Below are positions 39,938 to 48,231 of a stretch of 55,419 bases of DNA, piece after piece. Under the pieces are notes generated by a model. It worked only from the letters and a program-made list of their open reading frames with translations, was not told the origin of the DNA and ran no database searches. Numbering within the stretch: the first letter of the stretch is position 1; every line of letters begins with the position of its first letter. A program made the translations under genes and the position numbers. The stretch is from JBJKSO01 sp046703825 (lineage in GTDB: Bacteria; Chloroflexota; Dormibacteria; Aeolococcales; Bog-877), in NCBI GenBank assembly GCA_046703825.1, contig JBJKSO010000061.1:1-55419 (forward strand), given 5' to 3'.

Positions 39938-42844
39938 TTACTCCGGTTGCGCCGGTCGCAGTGCGACCCAGGCGTCCTGTCCGGGGACTTTGAGCGAGAT
40001 TGCGTCCGGCGGCCGCGTCTCGTCCTGGGAGCGGACGACCCGTCGCAGGAAGCACTGGGCCTGAAGCCGTTCGACTCCTGATTCCAGAACGCTTTGCAGC
40101 TCGCCGCCCGCCCACCACACCAGGTCCGCCGGCTCTCCGGGGGTGAAGCCCGCCTTCTTGCGGGCGTCCTGGATCTGCCGCGACACCGACCTCAGCATCC
40201 CCTCCCGGCGCAGCGCCGGGGTGAGCACGGAGTCCAGGCGCAGGCTGGGCCGTCCGGGCTCGACGGCTGGGTCGGCTACCACCTCCAGCACGTTCGCCTC
40301 CTCGGCGAGAACCTGCGCCAGCTCCGGGCTCAACACCGTTCCCGACACGAAGGCGCGCGCGAGCGGCTGGCGGATCGCCACCCCTTCGCGCTCCCGCTCC
40401 GAGCGAGCGTCCTCGGCCAGCCGCCGCACGACCTCCATCCCCCGGAGCAGGTCGGCGTCCACGAGCTCCGGCCGGTGCTGGGGCAAGTGGTCGAGATGGA
40501 CGGACTCGGGCTCGCCCGCCAGGGGGGCGCTGAGTTCACGGTAGATCGCGTCCGCCAGGAAGGGGGTGAAGGGAGCCAACAGCCGGGCCGCCTGCCGCAG
40601 GACCTCGAACAGGGTGGCGAAGGCGCTGCCCGAGTCCTCGGCTTCAGCGCGGAAGCGGCTCCGCGAGCGACGCAGGTACCAGGTGCTGGTGTCGTCGATG
40701 AGGACCGCGATCGCCCGGCAGGCACTGTGCGCGTCGAAGCGCTCCATCGACTCCACCACCTCCGCGGACGTTGCCTCCAGCCGGGCCAGGATCCAGCGAT
40801 CCAGCACGTGACGGGCGGCGGGTTCTGGATCCGCCCCCGTCCCCGGCCGCCACTCGGCCAAATTGGCGTAGGTCACCAAGAAACTCAGTGTGTTCCACAC
40901 CAGGTTGACGAACTTGGTGGCACTCTCCGCCACCCGCCGGGCGGAGATCCGGTATTCCAGCCCCACGGTCACCGTGGTGTAGAACCACCAACGCAGCGCG
41001 TCCGCGCCAGTAGCTCCCATGAGCTCCCAGGGATCCACCACGTTGCCCCGCGACTTGGACATCTTGCGCCCCTGCTCGTCCACCAGGAGGTTGGGCACCA
41101 CCACCGCCCGGTAGGCCGGCTTGTCGAAGAGCATCACCGACTCCGCGAGCAGGGTGTAGAACCAGCCACGGGTCTGGTCCACCGCCTCGCTGATGAAGTG
41201 GGCTGGATGCTCGGCCTCGAAGCGCTCCCGGTTTTCGAACGGGTAATGCCACTGCGCGTAGGGCACGGCGCCGCTGTCGTACCAGCAGTCGATCACCTCC
41301 GGCACCCGATGCATCTCCCGGCCGCACTCGCAGGGCAGGGTGACGGTGTCGATGAACGGCTTGTGCACGTCGGTCCCGGGTGGCAGGCCCAGCTCGGCCA
41401 GGCTGCCGACGCAGCGCTCGCGCTGGCAGCCGGGGCACTCCCAGATCGGCAGCGGGGTGCCCCAGTAGCGCGCCCGGGACAGGTTCCAGTCTTGCAGCGT
41501 CTCCAGCCAGTTGCCCATGCGGCCGTCCCGGAGGTGTGCGGGCACCCAGCGCACGCTCCGGTTGTGCCGCAGCAACGGCTCCTGCACTGCGGTGGTGCGG
41601 ATGAACCAGGAGTTGAGCGCGTAGTAGATCAGGGGCGTCTCGCAGCGCCAGCAGAACGGGTAGCTGTGCAGGACCGGTTCGGAGCGGTACAGGAGGCCGC
41701 GTTCCTTGAGGTTCTCGATGATCGCCGGGTCCGCCTCCTTGAAGAAGACGCCGGCGAAGTCCGCGACGAAGGGCAGGAAGCGGCCGTCGGGCCCGACCGT
41801 GTGGCGGACCTCCAGCCCCGCCTCCTGGCAGAGGCGCAGGTCGTCCTCCCCGTAGGCTCCGGCAGTGTGGACGACGCCGGTTCCCTCCTCGGTGCTGACA
41901 AAGTCCGCGGCCAGGATGCTCCAGGCCTGCTCCTGCTCGGGTAGGTAGGGAAAGAGCCGCTGGTAGCGCAGGCCCACCAAGTCGGCGCCGCGTACCTCGG
42001 CCTCGACCTCGTATTCGCCGCCCAGTAGCTCCAGCCGATCCCGGGCCAAGATCAGCCGCTCCCGACCCTGCCGCACCTTGACGTAGACGATGTCCTCCCC
42101 CACCGCCAGGGCGAGGTTGCCGGGCAGAGTCCAGGGGGTCGTGGTCCAGGCCAAAACGCTGGTCTCTGGCTCCTCCAGCAGGCGAAAGCGGATCGTCACC
42201 CCCGGGTCCGGAGTGTTGTCCCGGTAGCCGCCGGGGAGCCCCAGCTCGTGGCTGCTGAGCGACGTCTGGCAGCGCGGGCAGTAGGGGGCGACGCGGTAGC
42301 CGCGGTAGAGCCAGCCCGACTCGTAGATCTGTTTCAGACTCCACCAGACCGACTCCATGTACTGGGGGTCGTAGGTGCGGTAGGCGTGCTCCATGTCGAC
42401 CCAGAAGCCGATCCGGGAGGTGAAGCGCTCCCACTCGTCGATGTATTCCATGACGCTGGCCCGGCAGAGCCGGTTGAACTCGGCCACCCCGAGCTGCTCG
42501 ATCTCCTGTTTGAACCGGATCCCCAGTGCCCGCTCCACCTCCAGCTCCACCGGCAGCCCGTGGGTATCCCAGCCTCCGCGCCGCTCCACCCGCCGGCCGC
42601 GCAGCTGCTGGAAGCGCAGGAAGCAGTCCTTGAAGGCGCGGGCCAAGACGTGGTGCACGCCGGGGGTGCCGTTGGCGGTAGGTGGCCCTTCGTAGAACAC
42701 GAACGGCTTGCCCTGGCGGTTGCGCTCCAGACTCTTGGCGAAGATCTGACGCTCGTCCCAGAAGGCCAAGGTGGCCTCCTCCAGCTCGGGCAGGCGCACT
42801 GGGTGTGGCAGCGGTTGAAAGGTCGGCATGGGTGCGCGAGGCAT
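39938..42844 (-). CDS. ileS: Isoleucyl-tRNA synthetase, type 2-like
   Basis: The 968-residue enzyme has the class I signature in TPGVHHVLARAFKD, replacing the HIGH motif, and KMSKS in GRKMSKSRGN. The editing domain (about 180-390) has WTTTPWTLPGN. It ends with a helical anticodon-binding domain. No C-terminal zinc-binding cysteine cluster of the type seen in many bacterial IleRS is visible. Length and the VHHVLA motif resemble the eukaryote-like type 2 branch, whose members are often mupirocin-insensitive; that property is inference. ATG at 42844 lies directly after GGAG; a second ATG at 42829 is possible. No T-box leader is seen. Confidence 0.93.
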   Translation of the reverse strand: MPRAPMPTFQPLPHPVRLPELEEATLAFWDERQIFAKSLERNRQGKPFVFYEGPPTANGTPGVHHVLARAFKDCFLRFQQLRGRRVERRGGWDTHGLPVELEVERALGIRFKQEIEQLGVAEFNRLCRASVMEYIDEWERFTSRIGFWVDMEHAYRTYDPQYMESVWWSLKQIYESGWLYRGYRVAPYCPRCQTSLSSHELGLPGGYRDNTPDPGVTIRFRLLEEPETSVLAWTTTPWTLPGNLALAVGEDIVYVKVRQGRERLILARDRLELLGGEYEVEAEVRGADLVGLRYQRLFPYLPEQEQAWSILAADFVSTEEGTGVVHTAGAYGEDDLRLCQEAGLEVRHTVGPDGRFLPFVADFAGVFFKEADPAIIENLKERGLLYRSEPVLHSYPFCWRCETPLIYYALNSWFIRTTAVQEPLLRHNRSVRWVPAHLRDGRMGNWLETLQDWNLSRARYWGTPLPIWECPGCQRERCVGSLAELGLPPGTDVHKPFIDTVTLPCECGREMHRVPEVIDCWYDSGAVPYAQWHYPFENRERFEAEHPAHFISEAVDQTRGWFYTLLAESVMLFDKPAYRAVVVPNLLVDEQGRKMSKSRGNVVDPWELMGATGADALRWWFYTTVTVGLEYRISARRVAESATKFVNLVWNTLSFLVTYANLAEWRPGTGADPEPAARHVLDRWILARLEATSAEVVESMERFDAHSACRAIAVLIDDTSTWYLRRSRSRFRAEAEDSGSAFATLFEVLRQAARLLAPFTPFLADAIYRELSAPLAGEPESVHLDHLPQHRPELVDADLLRGMEVVRRLAEDARSEREREGVAIRQPLARAFVSGTVLSPELAQVLAEEANVLEVVADPAVEPGRPSLRLDSVLTPALRREGMLRSVSRQIQDARKKAGFTPGEPADLVWWAGGELQSVLESGVERLQAQCFLRRVVRSQDETRPPDAISLKVPGQDAWVALRPAQPE

Positions 42845-42953
42845 CTCCAGAGATGAGCCGGTGCCGGTTGCGAGCCGGACCGGGGATAAGGCAGGTTAGC
42901 ATCTTGAAAGCCGCCATCTGCAGGCGCGGCCGGCGACTCTGAGGAGATCGATA

Positions 42954-43460
42954 TTGTCCGACGGCGCTCGCCCCATCCAGCGCGTGACCTGGTCCGACGC
43001 GGTGGAGCTCTACTTCGAGGACTTCGAGCCGGGCCAGTCGTTCGCCCTGGGAACCCACCGTGTCACCGAAGCCGAGATCGTGGAGTTCGCCCGGCGCTTC
43101 GATCCGCAGCCGTTCCACATCGGCGAGGAGTCGGCGCGCCAGACCGTCTTCGGCGGACTGATCGCCAGCGGTTGGCACACCGGTGCAATGTGGATGCGCC
43201 TCTACTGCGATGCGGTGCTGCTGCGCTCGGCCAGCATGGGCTCGCCCGGAGTCGAGCAGATTCGCTGGCTCTCGCCGGTCCGGCCGGGAGACGTGCTGTC
43301 GGGGTCGGTCCAGGTGCTGTCGGCGAACGCCTCGGCCACCAATCCCTACCGAGGCACGGTGGTTGCCAGTGGTGCACTTCACGATGCGCAGGGGGTCGCC
43401 AAGATGACTTTGGTGGCTCGGGGACTCTTCGGCCGGCGAGATCCGGCTGACGCTGATTGA
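42954..43460 (+). CDS. MaoC-family dehydratase
   Basis: This is a 168-residue hot-dog-fold protein. The R-hydratase motif is present in FARRFDPQPFHIGEESARQT followed by VFGGLIASGWHT, with the catalytic Asp/His. It belongs to the single-domain acyl-dehydratase branch and would hydrate a trans-2-enoyl-CoA. It differs from the MaoC gene at 5290-5838. The TTG at 42954 has GAGGAG eight bases upstream. Its stop overlaps the TTG of the following acetyltransferase-like gene. It is divergent from ileS with 109 bp between. Confidence 0.85.
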   Translation: MSDGARPIQRVTWSDAVELYFEDFEPGQSFALGTHRVTEAEIVEFARRFDPQPFHIGEESARQTVFGGLIASGWHTGAMWMRLYCDAVLLRSASMGSPGVEQIRWLSPVRPGDVLSGSVQVLSANASATNPYRGTVVASGALHDAQGVAKMTLVARGLFGRRDPADAD

Positions 43461-44698
43461 CCGCCTTCCGCCACCTCTTCACGGAGCCAACCAGCCCCCG
43501 GCTGCATCTGGACCGCACCGAGTCGGTTTCCGCCCTGGCCGCGCGGGATTGGACACCTCTGAGCGCCGGGAAGGGGCTCTATTTGAGCCAGTCCTACCTG
43601 GCTGCCGTGGAGGGGAGCACCAAGACCCGCGTCACCTACCTGCTGGCGCGGGACGACGACGGCCGGCTGGTGGGTGGCCTCCCCTGCTAGCTCTGGGACG
43701 GCGCCCCGGACTACCGGCTAGACCACTACGAGCCCCGCGCCGCCGGTGGGGTCTGGGTGCTGGGCGGCCAGATCCCCGCGGATCCTTGGCGGCCCGCCCT
43801 TCTGCTCGGCAGCCGCTCCGGGTACGCCACCCGCTTCGCCGTGGACGCCGGTAGCCTGGCCCAACGCCGAGCGGTGGTGGGCTGGTTGATGGCGCGGGCT
43901 GCCGAATTGGCCGAGGAGTGGGGCGCCGCCAGCCTGGGCTGTCTGTGGCTCACCTCTCACGCCGCGGCCGAGCTGGCTCCCTGCCTGTCACGGCCGCAGG
44001 ACCTGGTACTGGCGGGGCCGAACTCCGAGATCGCGCTCGGCTTCGACAGCTTCGACGGCTACCTGGAGCGCCTCAGCTGGTCCCGGCGCCGGAGCGCCCG
44101 CCGGGAGATGGAGCGGTTTCGCGCCAGCGGCCTGCGGGTCAGCCGGTCGCGCCTCTCCGCCTGTCTCGCTGAGCTGCTGCCCCTGGCGGCCCAACTCCAG
44201 CGCCGCTATGGACACGAGGCCGAGACCGGGGCGCTGGAGCAGGAGTACTTGGCCCAGGCCCGGTGGCTCGACGACCTCGGCACCGTCCTGCTCTGCCGGC
44301 GTGGGGACGAGCTGGTTGGCTTCGCACTTTGGTTCGAGTGGGAGCGAACTCTCTACGGGCGGGCCGCCGGATTCGACTACGCCGGCGTGGGTGACAGCGC
44401 CGCCTACTTCAACCTGGCCTTCTACGAACCGATCCGCCTGGCCATCGAGCGCGGGCTCTCACGGCTGCACCTTGGCATGGCCAGCTGGAGGGCCAAGTGG
44501 CTGAGGGGGGCCAGCTTTGACCCGACGTGGTCTTTGATCTGCCCGCCGGACGCGCTGCGCCTACAGTGGGACGAGGCCCGCGACCAAGGCGGGGATGCGG
44601 ACTGGCGCTGGTGGGCCGAGCAGTTCCCGGCAGCGGTAGACCCGGTGCGCGACTGGCGCTGGTCGCGGCAGGGGCTCCTGGGCGGAGCTGGGAACTAG
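43457..44698 (+). pseudogene. Acetyltransferase-like (GNAT/FemAB-like) gene with one in-frame amber stop
   Basis: A TTG start at 43457 coupled to the MaoC stop opens a frame that ends at TAG 43688-43690. The same frame continues without interruption to 44698. Both parts together would form about 412 residues, with KGLYLSQSYLAAVEGSTKTR and LVGGLPC before the TAG and LWDGAPDYRLDHYEPRAAGG after it. The later part includes a GNAT-like C-terminal domain with AAYFNLAFYEPIRLAIERG. The structure suggests transfer of an acyl or aminoacyl group, as in FemAB-like or DUF482-like proteins. Either the codon is a recent nonsense mutation, a base error, or is read through. The second part might also start at GTG 43757. 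The final stop shares CTAG with asd. Confidence 0.65.
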
Positions 44699-45813
44699 GC
44701 GGGGCAGCCGGGAAGGCCGGCCGCCTGCGGGGGAGCAGGGCGAGCGCTGCCCAGCCGCCCGGTGGCCAGAGCCAGCTCCGCGTTCAGCAGCGCGGCTCCA
44801 GCCGCTCCCCGAACCGCGTTGTGCACCACCAGAGAGAACTTGTAGCCGCCCGGCTCCCACGGCCGCAGCCGGCCGAGACTGACCGCCATCGCCCGCTCGG
44901 CGTCGCGGTCGAGGCGCGGCTGCGGGCGGTCCGGTTCGGACCGGACCAGGAGCGGGCGCGCCGGAGCGCTGGGCAGCCCAAGCTTCTGCGGCAGGCCGGC
45001 GAAGCTCCGCCAGGCCTGCTCCAGGTCCGCCGGGGTCGCCTGACGCTCCAGCCGAAGGAACACCGATTCGGTGTGCCCGTCCAGGACCGCGACCCGGTTG
45101 CACTGGGCGCTGATCTCGAACCGCGCCGGCCGCACGCCGCCGCTGCTGAGCCGGCCCATGATCTTGAGCGGTTCCGACTCCAACTTCTCCTCCTCCCCAC
45201 CGATGTGGGGGATCACGTTGTCGTACACGGCGTGCGCGTCCAGGCCCCGGTGGCCGGCCCCGGAGATGGCCTGCATCGTCACCACCAGCACCTGCCGCAG
45301 CCCGAAGCTGTCGGCGAGCGGTTTGAGTGCCATCACCGCTCCGATGGTCGAGCAGTTGGGATTGGTCAGGATGAAGCCGCTGCTCCAGCCGCGACCCTGG
45401 CGCTGGGCGTCCAGCAGCTGGAGGTGGTCCGGGTTGACCTCGGGTACCACCAGGGGAACGTCGGCGTCCATGCGGTGGTTGCGGCAGTTGCTCACCACCG
45501 GGTAGCCGGACGCGGCGAATTCCTCCTCGGCCGCCCCCGCCACCGCGCTGTCGAGGGCGGAGAAGACCAGCTGACAATCCAGCTCTGGCCGGAGCGGGCG
45601 GACCAACAGCTGCGCCGCCGCCGGAGGCAGGGGCGAGGGCAGCCGCCACTCGACCACCTGGCCGTAGGGGCGGCCCTGCGAGCGTGGGGACGCCACCACC
45701 TCGGCGAGCTCGAAGTAGGGGTGGTCCTCCAGCAGGGCCACCAAGCGCTGCCCCACAGCCCCGGTGGCTCCCAGCACCCCCACCCGGAGCTTGCGTGCAG
45801 GCGGACTCACCAT
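44695..45813 (-). CDS. asd: Aspartate-semialdehyde dehydrogenase
   Basis: The 372-residue enzyme has the NAD(P) loop GVLGATGAVGQRL. The catalytic Cys154 lies in LTNPNCSTIGAV, followed by the active-site His region GAGHRGLDAHAV and IGGEEEK with substrate-binding residues. It reduces aspartyl phosphate to aspartate semialdehyde, the branch point for threonine, methionine and lysine. The sequence matches the archaeal/fungal-like branch (NPNC, IGGEE). The ATG at 45813 fits; GTG is the second codon. It lies divergent from thrB with 106 bp between, and its stop overlaps the acetyltransferase-like gene. Confidence 0.92.
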   Translation of the reverse strand: MVSPPARKLRVGVLGATGAVGQRLVALLEDHPYFELAEVVASPRSQGRPYGQVVEWRLPSPLPPAAAQLLVRPLRPELDCQLVFSALDSAVAGAAEEEFAASGYPVVSNCRNHRMDADVPLVVPEVNPDHLQLLDAQRQGRGWSSGFILTNPNCSTIGAVMALKPLADSFGLRQVLVVTMQAISGAGHRGLDAHAVYDNVIPHIGGEEEKLESEPLKIMGRLSSGGVRPARFEISAQCNRVAVLDGHTESVFLRLERQATPADLEQAWRSFAGLPQKLGLPSAPARPLLVRSEPDRPQPRLDRDAERAMAVSLGRLRPWEPGGYKFSLVVHNAVRGAAGAALLNAELALATGRLGSARPAPPQAAGLPGCPA

Positions 45814-45919
45814 CCGAGAAGCATGCCAGCTGAGGACGGCTGCGCGGTCGCTACAGTGACGCGATGGGGGTCGAGAGCGGGGTCGGGGCCGGGCGCGCCG
45901 CCGCTCCGGGCGGAGCCAC

Positions 45920-46831
45920 TTGACCGGGTGGCGGGTGCGGGTGCCCGCCAGCTCGGCCAACCTCGGCTGTGCCTTCGACTGCGCCGCGCTGGCTTTGGAC
46001 CTCCACTTGGAGATCAGCTGCCGTCCCGGACCAGGCCCGGGGATTCAGGTGCTCTGGGACGGCTCCCGAGCCCAGCTGATTCCCGAGGGCCACGACAACC
46101 TGCTGGCCGTGGCGATGGAGACCTACTTCCGCGAAGCCGGCCTGCCGAACCCATCGCTGGAGGTGAGGGCGCAGAGCGAGATTCCGGTCGGCGCCGGCCT
46201 CGGCTCCAGCGCCGCGGCCGTGGTCGGAGGGCTGATCCTGGCGGGCCGGGTGGCAAAGAGGGAGCTGCTTCCCTCGCGGCTGCTCTGGATCGCCAGCGAA
46301 CTGGAGGGGCATGCTGACAACGTCGCCGCGGCGCTGCACGGCGGCCTGGTGGTCAGCCTCGGCGATAGAGAACGCCAGGAGGTGTCGACCGCGCGCACTC
46401 GACTAGCCGACAGCATCTCGCTTTTGGCGCTGGTATCCGAAGCAAGTCTGGCCACGAGAAAGGCCCGCCGAGTGCTGCCGGATGCCTACTCACGTGGCGA
46501 CGTGGTCCACAACCTGCAGCGGGCGGCAATGCTGGTGGCAACCGTCTTCTCCGGCGGCGGGGAGCTGTGCCCGGAGTGGTTCGACGACCGCTTCCACCAG
46601 CCGTACCGCTCGGCGCTGGTTCCGGGTCTCAGTGAGGCGCTCTCGGTTCGCCACCCTGACCTGCTGGGCGTCTGGCTCAGCGGCGCCGGCCCCTCGGTGC
46701 TGGCGGCCGCGCGCCGGCCTTCGACCGAGCTGGAGGCGATGCTGCGCCGGGGTTTCGAGGCCTCGGGACAGGCGGTGGAGACGATCTGGTTGCGCCCGGA
46801 CAACCTGGGCGCCCAGGTGGAGCCGCTGTGA
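45920..46831 (+). CDS. thrB: Homoserine kinase
   Basis: The 303-residue GHMP-family kinase has the phosphate-binding loop IPVGAGLGSSAAAVVGG at about residues 88-104. VPASSANLG lies near the N terminus, and WLSGAGPSVLA closes the third motif. It phosphorylates homoserine for threonine synthesis. The TTG start at 45920 has GGAG five bases upstream. The gene overlaps lysC by GTGA. It forms a three-gene operon thrB-lysC-thrC. Confidence 0.93.
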   Translation: MTGWRVRVPASSANLGCAFDCAALALDLHLEISCRPGPGPGIQVLWDGSRAQLIPEGHDNLLAVAMETYFREAGLPNPSLEVRAQSEIPVGAGLGSSAAAVVGGLILAGRVAKRELLPSRLLWIASELEGHADNVAAALHGGLVVSLGDRERQEVSTARTRLADSISLLALVSEASLATRKARRVLPDAYSRGDVVHNLQRAAMLVATVFSGGGELCPEWFDDRFHQPYRSALVPGLSEALSVRHPDLLGVWLSGAGPSVLAAARRPSTELEAMLRRGFEASGQAVETIWLRPDNLGAQVEPL

Positions 46832-48231
46832 GCAGCAACGCCCCACTGCTGGTGATGAAGTTCGGCGGCACCTCGGTGGGCGACCCCGAACGCATCCTGG
46901 AGCTGGGCCGCACTGCCGCCGAGCACTCCCGGGGCGCAGGGTTGGTGCTGGTGGTCTCGGCCATGGCAGGGGTCACCTCCAGCCTGGTCAGCGCGGCCCA
47001 GGCGGCAGCCCGCCGGGAGCAGAGCGCCTGGAGCGCCATCGGCGCGCAGCTCGAGCGGCGTCACCGGCAAGCGATCGAGGCACTGCTTCCCCAGGCGGAG
47101 CGGGACCAGGCTGAGGCGGTTCTACGGCAGAACCTCGCCCTCTTCCACGAGTTCTGCGCCGGCTTCTCATTGGTCCGGGAGTGGACGCCGCGAGCGATGG
47201 ACGCCTTGGCAAGCCTGGGCGAGGTGCTGTCAGCCCACCTGGTCGCGGCCAGCCTGCGCAGCCGGGACCTGAAGGCCCAGGCGGTGGACGCGAGTGACTT
47301 GATCGTGACCGACGACCGCTTCGGCAATGCCTCGCCACTGCTGGAACCCACCCGCGCTCGGCTGCAGTCCCGCCTGGTACCGCTGGTGGAGGAAGGCGTG
47401 ATCCCGGTGGTGACCGGCTTCCGGGGCGCCACCCGCGACGGGATCACCACCACTTTGGGTCGCGGCGCCTCCGACTACACCGCGACCATCATCGGCAGCG
47501 CGCTGGGCGCCAGTGAGATCTGGATCTTTACTGATGTGGACGGCCTCATGACGGCGGATCCCCGCCTGGTGCCCGAGGCCCGGGTGATCCCGGAAATCTC
47601 CTACCGGGAGGCGCTCGAGCTCTCCCACTTCGGAGCCCGGGTGATCCACCCCCGGTGCCTGGAACTGCCCCAGACGGCCTCCATACCGGTCCTGATCAAG
47701 AATTCGTTCGACCGCGACCAGCCCGGTACCCGTATCAGCGCCACCCCGGGTAAGCCGGGGGTGCGGGCGATCACCAGCACCGCCGATGCTGAGCTCTTCA
47801 CCCTGACGGGCTCATCGGGCTTGAGCTTCGCCGGGCTCGCTGCCGGTCTCTTCCACCTCTTGGACCAGGCGGAGACCCCCACCCTGATCGTGACCCAGTC
47901 CTCGGCGGAGAACGTCCTCTGCTTCGCCGTTCGCGGTTCGGATGGGCAGCGCATCCGCCGCCAGCTGGCGGAGGGGCGCAGCTTCCTCCCCTACCGGGAC
48001 CGGCTGCTCAGCACCGACGTGATGGCCCAGGTCGGGGTGGTGGTGGTGGTGGGCGAGGCCATGAAGGGTACCCCGGGGATCTCGGGACGGCTGTTCGGCG
48101 CCCTGGGCCACCGGGGCATCAATGTGATTGCCATCGCGCAGGGGTCGTCGGAGCTCAGCATCTCCTGCGCGGTGCGCGCCGCCGACGTTCCCGCGGCCGT
48201 GCACGCGGTCCACCAGGAGTTCGACCTGTGA
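46828..48231 (+). CDS. lysC: Aspartate kinase
   Basis: The 467-residue monofunctional aspartokinase has VMKFGGTSVGDPERI at its start. TTLGRGASDYTATIIG and IFTDVDGLMTADPRLV supply nucleotide- and aspartate-binding residues. Two ACT domains lie at about 315-460, ending with GISGRLFGALGHRGINVIAI and QGSSELSISCAV. The ACT domains allow feedback inhibition by threonine or lysine. The GTG start overlaps the thrB stop and the end overlaps the thrC start (GTGA). Confidence 0.94.
   Translation: MSSNAPLLVMKFGGTSVGDPERILELGRTAAEHSRGAGLVLVVSAMAGVTSSLVSAAQAAARREQSAWSAIGAQLERRHRQAIEALLPQAERDQAEAVLRQNLALFHEFCAGFSLVREWTPRAMDALASLGEVLSAHLVAASLRSRDLKAQAVDASDLIVTDDRFGNASPLLEPTRARLQSRLVPLVEEGVIPVVTGFRGATRDGITTTLGRGASDYTATIIGSALGASEIWIFTDVDGLMTADPRLVPEARVIPEISYREALELSHFGARVIHPRCLELPQTASIPVLIKNSFDRDQPGTRISATPGKPGVRAITSTADAELFTLTGSSGLSFAGLAAGLFHLLDQAETPTLIVTQSSAENVLCFAVRGSDGQRIRRQLAEGRSFLPYRDRLLSTDVMAQVGVVVVVGEAMKGTPGISGRLFGALGHRGINVIAIAQGSSELSISCAVRAADVPAAVHAVHQEFDL

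Noticed and set aside
42845..42953. T-box leader upstream of ileS
   Set aside because: ileS genes in related phyla often have one, but this gap is only 109 bp and shows no T-box core or specifier stem. GC-rich inverted bases there do not match the conserved sequence.
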